DNA from: a bacterium
Lineage (GTDB): Bacteria > JAMCPX01
Assembly: GCA_021792615.1 (NCBI GenBank)
Contig: JAJYUJ010000037.1
Coordinates: forward strand, 1 to 22,969
Reading direction: 5' to 3'
Length of the DNA stretch: 22,969 nt
Shown here: positions 16,459 to 22,969 of the stretch, in pieces
Layout of the letters: each line of letters opens with the position of its first letter
How positions within the stretch are numbered: the stretch's first letter is position 1
Notes under the pieces: generated by a model
Told to the model about the DNA's origin: nothing
Database searches by the model: none
What the model saw: the letters and a program-made list of their open reading frames with translations, nothing else
Translations under genes and position numbers: made by a program

Positions 16459-17412
16459 CTATGCCTCGAGCAATTCCATAATAAACGCCGTCAGTAACGG
16501 GAACATGATTTCGTGGTGCCCCGTGATCGCAAATCCCTGTCCTCCTGTTTTTGTCGGTCTCTTTACAACATTCTCAAGGGGCCTGTAATGCTGGATCATA
16601 TCCATATTTATAGCGGTGAAATTATTTGCATCGTATCCGATATTCCTTGCTATCGACAGGGCCTTCAAAAACACCTCCGGAAGAATTACGGCCGAACCTA
16701 TATTTATAATAACACCGTTCTCAAGCATAGACACGATGGCCGCGAATTTCCTGAAGTCTATCTCCGTCCCTTTCCCTATTGCAGCGCCATCGGCTTTCGG
16801 ATGCATGTGTATGATGTCGGTGCCGTACGCAACGTGTACGGTAAGGGGTATACCGAGCTTGTAGGCGTTGTACGTTATGCTCTTGTCCCTGTAGGGGGCT
16901 TCGGTCGATGGAAGGGCTGCAAGTGCTTTGCCGGCCGCCTCGCCGATGCCGATACCTGCGCCGGCGCCGGACTTGATCGCATCATTTAACAGTGCGCCTG
17001 TTTCTTCAGCCATACCGAAACTACCGTCCTTTATCGTTACGGCCACATCTTCCGAGGTCTCGCCTATGAGGGCTATCTCCGTATCGTGTATAACACCAGC
17101 TCCCTGCATTGCCAGTGCAGTTATGATATTCTTTTCCATCAATTGGATGACGAGTGGTGAAAGCCCAACCTTAATGACGCTGTCCCCCATTGCAAGGATG
17201 ACTTGTTTGTTGTTCTTTTTCGCGGCTACGATCGCATTTGCCGATGCTATAAGCTCTCCCGCTTTCAGTATCCTGGGAAGACTGCCCATGAATTGCTTTA
17301 CCGTTGAGCCCTCCGTATAAGGGGCGGCAAAGTCCTGTATTTTAACCTTGTTTTTCCGTGTTTTTATTGAACTGGTTTTTACTCTCTTCAAATCGATTGG
17401 TTCTATTTTCAT
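16459..17412 (-). CDS. conserved protein, possibly deoxyhypusine synthase-like fold
   Basis: I do not recognise this 317-residue protein with certainty. It is cytoplasmic, with a Gly-rich alternating strand-helix pattern. Motifs that look conserved are AMGDSVIKVGLSPLVIQL (76 onward), MQGAGVIHDTEIALIGETSE, DGSFGMAEETGALLN, GIGIGEAAGKA, VAYGTDIIHMHPK and GHHEIMFPLL. The GAGVIHDxE-type segment and overall length recall deoxyhypusine synthase-like (NAD-dependent) proteins. Bacteria lack eIF5A, so a hypusine role is unlikely; homologous bacterial enzymes act on polyamines. It has AGGAGG before the ATG and touches the epimerase gene. Confidence 0.6.
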   Translation of the reverse strand: MKIEPIDLKRVKTSSIKTRKNKVKIQDFAAPYTEGSTVKQFMGSLPRILKAGELIASANAIVAAKKNNKQVILAMGDSVIKVGLSPLVIQLMEKNIITALAMQGAGVIHDTEIALIGETSEDVAVTIKDGSFGMAEETGALLNDAIKSGAGAGIGIGEAAGKALAALPSTEAPYRDKSITYNAYKLGIPLTVHVAYGTDIIHMHPKADGAAIGKGTEIDFRKFAAIVSMLENGVIINIGSAVILPEVFLKALSIARNIGYDANNFTAINMDMIQHYRPLENVVKRPTKTGGQGFAITGHHEIMFPLLTAFIMELLEA

Positions 17413-17421
17413 ATATCCTCC

Positions 17422-17979
17422 TCAGGATTTAAAGGTAAATCGCAATTCGGTTATAGGATCTTCGTAGCACTGGCATTTTACGATTTCCGATTTTATTTCT
17501 TTAAATTTACACATACCCAGAAATTGTTCAAGCCATCCCTGAACATTTTTCACATGTGCTATATCGATATCGGGAAAATCTTTTATCGTCACGGTGGCTT
17601 CGTTCTTTGATGCAATGTTAACGTTGGCTACCCCTGTATCATAGTAACTGCTCCATACGCTCATGGCCCTTGTGATGAGCGTTTTGGGATCAATAAACGT
17701 CAGAAAGATCTTGTAGATCGTTTTCAGATCATGCTCTGCTGAAAGCCTGCCCTGCTGTATGCAGTAGGATAAATCACCTTTGCCCGCGGTCTTATCAAGC
17801 GTTTTTAACAGGTCCGTGTAAAGTTTATAGGGATACCATGCTGTAAGCAGAATGTGTTCATCCATATATTTTTTCGTCTCCGGCGGCAGTGCATTTATAA
17901 TCTTCGGCAAAATGTCTTTCTGGTTCTTTTTTATGAATTTTATCAAGCCGAGAATTGCAACACCTTTCACCTGTGCCAT
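17422..17979 (-). CDS. DUF2378-like (TIGR02265-like) protein
   Basis: The 185-residue soluble protein begins MAQVKGVAILGLIKFIKK. It has AWYPYKLYTDLLKTLD at about 47-62, and a Gly-containing segment with SVWSSYYDTG later, a pattern like the DUF2378/TIGR02265 family known mainly from Myxococcota and relatives. It has five cysteines or fewer, with a C-terminal CQC that might bind metal. GGAG precedes the ATG. It is the first gene of the minus-strand run. The assignment is by eye and the function is unknown. Confidence 0.6.
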   Translation of the reverse strand: MAQVKGVAILGLIKFIKKNQKDILPKIINALPPETKKYMDEHILLTAWYPYKLYTDLLKTLDKTAGKGDLSYCIQQGRLSAEHDLKTIYKIFLTFIDPKTLITRAMSVWSSYYDTGVANVNIASKNEATVTIKDFPDIDIAHVKNVQGWLEQFLGMCKFKEIKSEIVKCQCYEDPITELRFTFKS

Positions 17980-18064
17980 TATTTCTCCTTCTCCAAGGGC
18001 TTTATTTATGCATAGGTTACTCTATAATTTCATTTCAAGTCAACAAGTTGATCCTTTTAAACTT

Positions 18065-18092
18065 TTGTAATCTATGATCCGGCTCATATACA
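18065..18092 (+). promoter_or_regulatory. candidate promoter for the YwiC-like gene
   Basis: TTGTAA (18065-18070) and TATACA (18087-18092) are 16 bases apart and would start transcription about 20 bases before the ATG at 18121. A small inverted repeat TCAAC-AA-GTTGA lies just upstream (about 18040-18051). The downstream gene has no clear ribosome site. Confidence 0.3.
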
Positions 18093-18120
18093 TATTCAAT
18101 ATCGGTATTACATTGTATGT

Positions 18121-18885
18121 ATGAAATTGAAAGATGTTCCATTCCCCAGAGAATACGGCTCATGGGGTATACTGATCACCTCATGTATCATCGGTGTGTT
18201 TTTACAGCAGCACCCGTCATGGATGGATCTTGTTTCCATTGCGGGCATCAGCTTGTTATTTATGACAAAGGCATCCATTGCTGCCTTTATAAGGAGGCGT
18301 ACCCCGTTAGCTTTTATTTTGACCCTTGGTTATGCCGCTGCAGGATTATTTCTGCTTGCTCCGGTTCTTTTGCACATGCGTATCGAAAATATCCTAATCC
18401 TGTCGGTCGTTCCCTTGCTCACCGTTACGGTGTATGCATTATCAGCGTATCTTCACAGGGAGCGGGCGTCTCTTGTCGAGTTTTTTGCAATGGCTGCGCT
18501 GACCCTTCCAGTCCTGTTTTTCTCTACCGCGTCCCATAATGCCATGAACGCAGGGAAAGCGGCTCTTTGGTTTCTTACGTTTCTCTATTTCTCTGCGAGT
18601 ATTTTCAAAGTAAAGATGCTCATAGTCAAAAAACGTTTTTTCAGGATTGCCAACATGGTTTATCTGTTCCTCGTTTTTATAGTTCTCTCGATACTCATCT
18701 ATGGAGATATCGTGCCATTGCTGGCCGGTGCGGCATTCTTGCCGTTGCTTGACAACGTGTATAGCACGTTCCCGGCACACGACGGCAAAAGAAATCTGAA
18801 GCGCATCGGAATATTCGAACTTGTCAAAGGGACTGCGTTTGCTTGTATTCTTATTGTTGCTGCAAAAACAACTCTGAAAAATTAA
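18121..18885 (+). CDS. YwiC-like multi-pass membrane protein
   Basis: The 254-residue protein begins with PREYGSWG (9-16), matching the P(R/K)xHGAW start of YwiC-like proteins. About seven or eight hydrophobic helices follow, with a conserved basic loop (RRRTPLAF, then YLHRERASLVEFFAMA). It acts in the inner membrane; the family's function is unknown, and a distant similarity to UbiA prenyltransferases has been noted. There is no obvious Shine-Dalgarno sequence before the ATG at 18121. The gene is divergent from the DUF2378-like gene, and no hairpin terminator is visible after its stop. Confidence 0.75.
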   Translation: MKLKDVPFPREYGSWGILITSCIIGVFLQQHPSWMDLVSIAGISLLFMTKASIAAFIRRRTPLAFILTLGYAAAGLFLLAPVLLHMRIENILILSVVPLLTVTVYALSAYLHRERASLVEFFAMAALTLPVLFFSTASHNAMNAGKAALWFLTFLYFSASIFKVKMLIVKKRFFRIANMVYLFLVFIVLSILIYGDIVPLLAGAAFLPLLDNVYSTFPAHDGKRNLKRIGIFELVKGTAFACILIVAAKTTLKN

Positions 18886-18920
18886 AATTGATAATCTCAA
18901 AAAAAATATTCTTTTACATC

Positions 18921-18949
18921 TTGACAAAACGATTCATATCATGTTATTT
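18921..18949 (+). promoter_or_regulatory. candidate upstream promoter of the Lys-rich micro-ORF transcript
   Basis: A perfect TTGACA (18921-18926) is followed after 15-17 bases by TGTTAT/TTATTT (18942-18949). The -35 is strong and the -10 poor. A hairpin with 7-bp arms (18966-18985) would form near the 5' end of this transcript. Confidence 0.4.
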
Positions 18950-18965
18950 TCTTGAGCATGAAGCA

Positions 18966-18985
18966 CTTTAATCGTGAAATTAAAG
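18966..18985 (+). repeat. 7-bp inverted repeat touching an AAGGAG motif in the leader
   Basis: CTTTAAT (18966-18972) and ATTAAAG (18979-18985) are perfect arms around a 6-base loop. The second arm runs into AAGGAG (18983-18988), so folding would cover a ribosome site that has no proper ORF at good spacing. Confidence 0.55.
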
Positions 18986-18992
18986 GAGAATG

Positions 18993-19021
18993 TTATCATA
19001 ACTGCACGGTATAGGTATAAT
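18993..19021 (+). promoter_or_regulatory. candidate second promoter of the Lys-rich micro-ORF
   Basis: TTATCA (18993-18998), 17 bases, then a perfect TATAAT (19016-19021). Transcription would start near 19028, about 135 bases before the micro-ORF at 19164. A perfect 12-base palindrome AAGAGTACTCTT (19057-19068) lies in this leader and could be an operator. Confidence 0.45.
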
Positions 19022-19163
19022 GATGTTTTTGAAAACGTGTCAGCATTTACTTCTTCAAGAGTACTCTTCTCATTTCTTACATTTTCATATCCTTTTCAAA
19101 AAAATTACAGTCTAAAAATTATTCGCACTCTTTATAGAGAAAAAACCGGGAGGTGAAAAAATA

Positions 19164-19211
19164 ATGGCTACAAAGAAAAAAGCAAAAAAAGCAACTAAGA
19201 AGAAGAAATAA
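19164..19211 (+). CDS. 15-residue Lys-rich micro-protein
   Basis: ATG at 19164 is preceded by GGGAGGTG (19148-19155), an excellent ribosome site, and encodes MATKKKAKKATKKKK before TAA. Ten of fifteen residues are Lys, the rest Ala and Thr, like the tails of histone H1-like bacterial proteins. It has promoters upstream and a strong terminator starting 33 bases after the stop, so it forms a self-contained transcription unit. It is not a fragment of a longer frame. Possible roles are a nucleic-acid-binding peptide, a leader peptide or a chance ORF in a small RNA; sequence cannot decide. Confidence 0.5.
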   Translation: MATKKKAKKATKKKK

Positions 19212-19243
19212 ATGAACCAGGTCTGAATTTGACTTACTGCATA

Positions 19244-19281
19244 GGGCTGAACTTGCTTCAACAAGTTCAGCCCCCTTTTTT
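19244..19281 (+). terminator. strong intrinsic terminator after the Lys-rich micro-ORF
   Basis: Twelve perfect base pairs: GGGCTGAACTTG (19244-19255) and CAAGTTCAGCCC (19262-19273), with a 6-base loop, two C, then six T (19276-19281). It is among the clearest terminators in the window and lies in a region where no long gene ends. Confidence 0.9.
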
Positions 19282-19600
19282 AGAAAAGAACACATTGGAT
19301 ACTAATTATGTTACACTATAATAGAGAAATAAACCAGCTGTCAACGGTTTTTATCTAAACATTAAAACAATTGAATATCAATATGTTAGTAATTATTACT
19401 CCATAAAATATATCTATTTTGTATTACTTCTTGTAAAACAAGATGTTTATAGGAATAGATGAAGTGGCAATTTATTGAAAAACCATGCGGAATGTTGTAA
19501 AATAAATGATTAAATTCAATTAGTTGTGCCTTTAAACCCTATAAAATCTATATATAGCGTTGTTTTTTTGAGTAAAAATATCGTGTTATTATCTCAGAAG
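19282..19600. other. AT-rich noncoding stretch with a TATAAT box and small palindromes
   Basis: No supported gene is present over this stretch. It holds TTGGAT-16 bases-TATAAT (19295-19322), a possible plus-strand promoter. It also contains a perfect 13-base palindrome AGTAAT-T-ATTACT (19388-19400) and a hairpin TCTTG-5-CAAGA (19429-19443). Base composition is much more AT-rich than the surrounding genes. It would form a leader of about 310 bases for the micro-ORF at 19643. Confidence 0.5.
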
Positions 19601-19640
19601 CTTAACCTGAAAAAGAGGATTTGACAATAAGGAGGTTAAG
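19601..19640 (+). promoter_or_regulatory. inverted repeat sequestering the ribosome site of the 14-residue micro-ORF
   Basis: CTTAACCT (19601-19608) and AGGTTAAG (19633-19640) are perfect 8-bp arms separated by 24 bases. The second arm contains the end of AAGGAGG (19629-19635), the Shine-Dalgarno sequence of the ATG at 19643. Folding would hide part of the ribosome site, a layout typical of translational control. Confidence 0.5.
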
Positions 19641-19642
19641 AA

Positions 19643-19687
19643 ATGCACGCAGCAGCAGAAAACTCTATAAATAAAAGATTAGATTAA
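19643..19687 (+). CDS. 14-residue micro-ORF with a strong ribosome site
   Basis: ATG at 19643 follows AAGGAGGTTAAGAA and encodes MHAAAENSINKRLD, then TAA. The Shine-Dalgarno sequence is near-perfect with ideal spacing, which is unlikely by chance in such AT-rich DNA. The last 23 bases overlap the 3' end of the convergent outer-membrane protein gene. It could be a leader or regulatory peptide, or the surviving start of a lost gene. After the stop the frame continues for only about ten codons with no recognisable protein. Confidence 0.4.
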   Translation: MHAAAENSINKRLD

Positions 19688-20384
19688 ATCCCATGCTTAG
19701 ACTATCAAGCGGTGCAATAGCTTTTCCGTTCTTTTGATATAAGTTTATGTGTCTGTACCTCAACTCCAAGCCCAGGGAAGTATAAGATGTGAGGTATGTT
19801 TCCATGCCTATCATGCCCTGTCCTCCGGCACCGAAGCCTGAACCCGAACTCTGTGCTCCGTTTATTTTTTCGTTCAGGGAAAGGGACGCGAGATAAACAG
19901 GACCTACGCCCGCATAAATGCCGAAGCTGTTCATGGGTACGTAGAGCAGGATGTTCAGGGATACCGGAAAACCGGAGTAGGAATTTTCTATTGTTGTTCC
20001 TGAAATGGTATTCGATGATAAGCCATAGAGATAATCAAATTCTCCGGTGAGCATGAGATCCTCGGTTATCCCGTAGCGTGCGGTAACCCCGACATAACCT
20101 ATGGATCCTGTTTGATTGGTCAGGGTACCGGTCGAATCGGGATTTATATTGTAGGATGAATAAGCGAAATCTGCGTTTACCGACCATCTGTTTTTTATGG
20201 ACCTCCCTCCTGTTTCCGGCGAAACTGGAACAGCACCGGGTACCGTAATAGTGCATGCAGCGGTAGACGAAAAATCAGTTGAGGTGACATCTTGCGCTTC
20301 ACCGGCATACACCGGTGTACCGGACACTCCTGACAAGAAGATGAACAATGAAAGTACTGCGGACATGACTAATAGTTTTTTCAT
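19665..20384 (-). CDS. outer-membrane beta-barrel protein
   Basis: The 239 residues start with a signal peptide (1-27, ending PVYAG). An unordered stretch follows, then alternating strands beginning WSVNADFAYSSYNI and ending SLSMGFNLIFYL. It resembles small eight-stranded OmpA/OmpW-like barrels; no lipid or peptidoglycan-binding domain is seen. Its ATG overlaps the stop of the upstream HxH membrane gene (TAATG), so the two are translated together. AAGGAGA lies before the start. Substrate unknown. Confidence 0.75.
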   Translation of the reverse strand: MKKLLVMSAVLSLFIFLSGVSGTPVYAGEAQDVTSTDFSSTAACTITVPGAVPVSPETGGRSIKNRWSVNADFAYSSYNINPDSTGTLTNQTGSIGYVGVTARYGITEDLMLTGEFDYLYGLSSNTISGTTIENSYSGFPVSLNILLYVPMNSFGIYAGVGPVYLASLSLNEKINGAQSSGSGFGAGGQGMIGMETYLTSYTSLGLELRYRHINLYQKNGKAIAPLDSLSMGFNLIFYL

Positions 20385-20836
20385 TAGAATTTTTCTCCTT
20401 TTGCCTCTCGAATGTGACTACCTATAGGTTTTATCCTGTTCCATATATTGATAAAGAAAAGCACGATACCGGCTATCTCACCGAAAGAGCCTGCCACAAT
20501 GGTCCACGCTATCCAGCGGGAAAGTATGAACCCATTGAGAATTTCACCGGTAGAACGCACCGCGATTGCTGCAAACATCAGGTAAAAAGTAATCTCTGCA
20601 ATCAAGGGACTGTAAAAAACCTTTTCTCTCGGTCTCGGGAAAAGCCAAAGCGCAATCCCCATGATAAGCATGATGACGAATCCTACCAGAATTAAATGGG
20701 TGTGCGCTGCGATCATGGATTGGGGGACACCGGAGCCGGATATATTGATCCTGTATGTCATATATCCGCCCAGAACCAAACCGAGTACCAGAAATAAAAT
20801 GGCCGATTTTATATAATATCGTGCAAGTGTAAACAT
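20384..20836 (-). CDS. small four-helix membrane protein resembling a cytochrome oxidase subunit I fragment
   Basis: The 150 residues form four hydrophobic helices (about 9-27, 43-67, 78-97, 107-133). Helix 2 contains AHTHLILVGFVIMLIMGIAL followed by WLFPRP. This H-x-H (H45, H47), Gly and Pro pattern recalls the heme-binding helix of CcoN/NorB-type heme-copper oxidase subunit I. Full subunits have 12 helices, so this is either a short family of its own or a degenerate relative. It starts after GGAGCG and overlaps the outer-membrane gene. Confidence 0.65.
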   Translation of the reverse strand: MFTLARYYIKSAILFLVLGLVLGGYMTYRINISGSGVPQSMIAAHTHLILVGFVIMLIMGIALWLFPRPREKVFYSPLIAEITFYLMFAAIAVRSTGEILNGFILSRWIAWTIVAGSFGEIAGIVLFFINIWNRIKPIGSHIREAKGEKF

Positions 20837-21041
20837 ATTCGCTCCAAAACAGTCGCGTTCAGCAGAGTATCGTTACCCGGAATACTCCTTTTTTTTTATC
20901 ACTCTCAGTTGATCATACTATTATTTTTAATGCAAGGGAAAAATACATTTTCCGTAAAATGCAGATAGAACGTATCGTATAGTTTGTGTTGAGATTATGG
21001 TGCGGATATGATACACGCTGAACCATAGAACGGGGGGTGTT

Positions 21042-22826
21042 ATGGAAGAAAATATCGCACAGAGCCTTTATAACAGGGCACAGAGTCATCCAGACGAACC
21101 GGCATTGATGTTTAAAGAAGAGGGAAAATACGTAACGAAGTCCGTGTCATGGTTCTGGAACAGGGTAGAAAAAATTGCTTCGGGTCTCCTCTATCTCGGT
21201 ATCCAGGAAACGGATAAAGTAGCCATAATGAGTGATACACGGGTTGAATGGACATTCGCGGATCTTGCCGTCATCTCCTTGCGCTGCGTCACCTCAACCA
21301 TTTATCCTTCATTACTCGAAAAGGACATCAAGTTCATCCTGGACAACTCGGACTCAAGGTTCGTGTTCGTAGAAAACGCATCGCTCTTAAAACATGTGCT
21401 TGCCGTGAGCAAAGACGTGCCGAAGCTCGTAAAGATCATCGTGTTCGAGAACACCGTGTCCGATCACGACAACGTCCTGACCCTGGACCAATTGGAGAAA
21501 TTGGGTGCGGAACATGTAAATCGGGATGAGATAAAGCGGCGTATGGATGCCATAACCATGGATGACGTTGCAACGATCATCTATACGTCCGGAACAACGG
21601 GTCCTCCGAAAGGTGCAGAGATCATTCATAGGAATATTATTACGAACCTTAAAGACCTCCTTTCCTTAAGTTTCAATCTTCCCGAAGATATAACACTCGG
21701 ATATTTACCCCTTGCGCACGCCTATGAAAGGATAAACCAGTTTGGAGCGATATATACACACATGATCTATGCGTACGCGGAGAACCTCGACTCGGTAGCG
21801 AAAAACATCGGAGAGGTAAGGCCTACGATACTCCCCGGGGTGCCGAGGGTTTATGAAAAGATATATGCGCGCATAATAAATCAGATAGAGAATGGTCCGA
21901 AAATAAAGAAAATATTGTTTCAATGGGCGTTGAAGACCGGCAAGGCATCTCTTCCCTACAGGCTTGAGCAAAAACCGATGCCGTTGGGGATCCGGTTAAA
22001 ATATACTCTTGCCAAGGTTCTGGTCTTTCATAAGATCAGCGGAAAGCTCGGGGGCAGGCTGAGGATAGGTATTACTGCTGCAGCACCGCTCTCGCCTGCT
22101 ATTATAGAATTCTTCAATGCACTCGGCATTCCCATCTATGAGGGATACGGCATGACGGAGACCTTTGCCCCGGCTGTAGTCAGTTATGGAAAAAACTTTA
22201 AGATAGGCTATGTCGGCAAACCCCTTCCGAGTATGCAGGTAAAAATAGCAGACGACGGCGAGATTTTAATGAAGGGGCCTGCAGTATTTAAAGGTTACTA
22301 TAAAAAGCCCGAAGGCACACCGGCAATGATAGACGAGGAGGGATGGCTCCACTCCGGCGACCTTGGAGATATCGATAAAGACGGGTTTGTACGCGTCACC
22401 GGCAGAAAGAAGGACCTCATTATAACTGCGGGAGGAAAGAACATAACTCCCCAAAACATAGAGAACATCTTTACCTCGGATCCGTATATTTCCCAGTGTG
22501 TTCCTTATGGTGACAACAGGAAATATCTCACGGCCGTTCTCGTCGTGAACGAGCAGGAAATAACGGCATGGGCGAAACAAAACAATATCGCCTTTCAGGG
22601 TTATAAAGATTTAACCGGAAATGCCCGGGTGTATGCGTTTATTAAACAAAAGGCCGGTAAATTGAATGAGCGTCTCGCATCGTTTGAGACCATAAAGAAG
22701 TTTATCATTTCGGATCATGATTTCACCCTTGAATCCGGTGAGCTGACCCCGACCATGAAGGTAAAGAAAAACAAGGTAATCGAAAAATTCAAAAGCCAGC
22801 TGGACGCTTTATACGAAAAGGATTGA
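21042..22826 (+). CDS. long-chain fatty acid--CoA ligase (AMP-forming)
   Basis: The 594-residue ANL-superfamily enzyme activates fatty acids through an acyl-AMP to acyl-CoA. Motifs: YTSGTTGPPKG (181-191, ATP loop), YGMTE (369-373), WLHSGDLG (435-442, ribose Asp), GRKKDLIITAGGKNI (from 454, hinge) and the catalytic Lys in LTPTMKVKK (K573). The length and the FadD15-like C-terminus fit long-chain ligases. GGGGGGTG precedes the ATG. The upstream 205-base gap (20837-21041) holds no clear promoter beyond TTGAGA near 20989. The ligase stands alone in its strand, so its pathway cannot be told here. Confidence 0.95.
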   Translation: MEENIAQSLYNRAQSHPDEPALMFKEEGKYVTKSVSWFWNRVEKIASGLLYLGIQETDKVAIMSDTRVEWTFADLAVISLRCVTSTIYPSLLEKDIKFILDNSDSRFVFVENASLLKHVLAVSKDVPKLVKIIVFENTVSDHDNVLTLDQLEKLGAEHVNRDEIKRRMDAITMDDVATIIYTSGTTGPPKGAEIIHRNIITNLKDLLSLSFNLPEDITLGYLPLAHAYERINQFGAIYTHMIYAYAENLDSVAKNIGEVRPTILPGVPRVYEKIYARIINQIENGPKIKKILFQWALKTGKASLPYRLEQKPMPLGIRLKYTLAKVLVFHKISGKLGGRLRIGITAAAPLSPAIIEFFNALGIPIYEGYGMTETFAPAVVSYGKNFKIGYVGKPLPSMQVKIADDGEILMKGPAVFKGYYKKPEGTPAMIDEEGWLHSGDLGDIDKDGFVRVTGRKKDLIITAGGKNITPQNIENIFTSDPYISQCVPYGDNRKYLTAVLVVNEQEITAWAKQNNIAFQGYKDLTGNARVYAFIKQKAGKLNERLASFETIKKFIISDHDFTLESGELTPTMKVKKNKVIEKFKSQLDALYEKD

Positions 22827-22920
22827 GACGGATGCCTCCGTGTGTATGTAATCTTGATGCTGTTTCCGCGGTTAATGCGGGATAAATTTCAACGGGAAAC
22901 CGGATATGTTCAGCACGTAG

Positions 22921-22940
22921 GGGCGGTTCACGAACCGCCC
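22921..22940. repeat. GC-rich perfect palindrome, REP-like
   Basis: GGGCGGTTCACGAACCGCCC is a perfect 20-base palindrome preceded by GTAG. It resembles dispersed palindromic repeats of the GTAGGGGC...GCCC type seen in many environmental bacteria. No T-run follows, so it is not a classic terminator. A smaller hairpin ACGGA-TGCC-TCCGT (22828-22841) lies just after the ligase stop. Confidence 0.6.
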
Positions 22941-22961
22941 GAAAACAGGGAAATTCATGAA

Positions 22962-22969
22962 AGATCGGA
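22962..22969. other. probable residual Illumina adapter at right contig end
   Basis: The last eight bases AGATCGGA equal the first eight of the Illumina adapter AGATCGGAAGAGC. Together with the left end this supports adapter read-through. The ATG at 22957 in front of it should therefore not be called as a gene. Confidence 0.8.

Noticed and set aside
16513-16989. 158-codon plus-strand ORF inside the gene at 16459-17412
   Set aside because: It is antisense to a conserved-looking coding sequence with a proper ribosome site and operon spacing. The product has no recognisable features.
18442-18927. 161-codon minus-strand ORF over the YwiC-like gene
   Set aside because: The YwiC-like frame has family motifs and regular membrane helices. 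The antisense product is Arg/Lys/Glu-rich with no motif.
18958-19014. 18-codon ORF (ATG at 18958) in the leader of the Lys-rich unit
   Set aside because: It has no Shine-Dalgarno sequence, and it would lie at the very 5' end of the transcript from the TTGACA promoter.
18974-19156. 60-codon plus-strand ORF with a GTG start before the Lys-rich micro-ORF
   Set aside because: It has no ribosome site before the GTG, its composition looks like translated AT-rich noncoding DNA, and it has no recognisable motif. Its stop touches the next ribosome site, so coupling cannot be fully excluded.
20978-20983. TATAGT as a -10 box for the acyl-CoA ligase gene
   Set aside because: No acceptable -35 lies 15-19 bases upstream, so it was not listed as a promoter.
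22957-22969. ATG at the right end as the start of a new gene
   Set aside because: Only four codons are visible, and the last eight bases match sequencing adapter.

Overview
The window is a 22,969-base piece of a Gram-negative bacterial genome, moderately AT-rich and densely coding, with two signal-peptide-bearing beta-barrel proteins. The gene families point to a deltaproteobacterium-like organism (Desulfobacterota or Myxococcota in the broad sense): DUF4388/PATAN regulator, MglA GTPase beside a HEAT-like protein, DUF2378-like protein, CoA-disulfide reductase with OsmC and an EF-G paralogue. That placement is inference. Both window ends read outward into the start of the common Illumina adapter (AGATCG on the left, AGATCGGA on the right). 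The window is therefore probably a whole metagenomic contig with untrimmed ends.

Left edge (1-647, minus strand): rpmH, rnpA and the truncated start of yidD, in the conserved order and overlapping. rpmH is short and easily missed, and the rnpA start is unusual.

Region 2 (800-10437, plus strand): nine tightly packed genes, mostly overlapping by a few bases and probably one transcript from a promoter near 743-771. They encode a DUF4388 regulator with a degenerate receiver domain, a zinc-ribbon membrane protein, biotin ligase (birA), type III pantothenate kinase (coaX), a TPR-like protein, an EF-G-like GTPase with an altered G3 motif, a SPOR-like membrane protein, a helical-repeat protein with eight Leu-Pro repeats, and an MglA-type GTPase with an extra C-terminal domain. 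It looks like a polarity or envelope signalling set mixed with cofactor genes.

Region 3 (17979-10461, minus strand): a DUF2378-like protein, an unrecognised conserved enzyme-like protein, a sugar-nucleotide epimerase, then a thiol-redox block: TrxA, a second thioredoxin, thioredoxin reductase, a two-domain glutaredoxin-like PDO, CoA-disulfide reductase, OsmC and an outer-membrane protein. The redox genes can pass electrons from NAD(P)H to protein, low-molecular-weight and peroxide or sulfur substrates.

Region 4 (18121-22826): a YwiC-like membrane protein; an AT-rich stretch with two apparent micro-ORFs (15 and 14 codons), each with a strong Shine-Dalgarno sequence, one followed by a strong terminator and one with its ribosome site inside an inverted repeat; a minus-strand pair (a four-helix HxH membrane protein and an outer-membrane barrel); and a long-chain acyl-CoA ligase. 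A perfect 20-base GC-rich palindrome resembling dispersed repeats lies next to the right end.

No tRNA, rRNA, CRISPR array, transposase or phage gene was seen. The best candidates for something undescribed are the micro-ORF region and the MglA/LP-repeat/EF-G-like operon.
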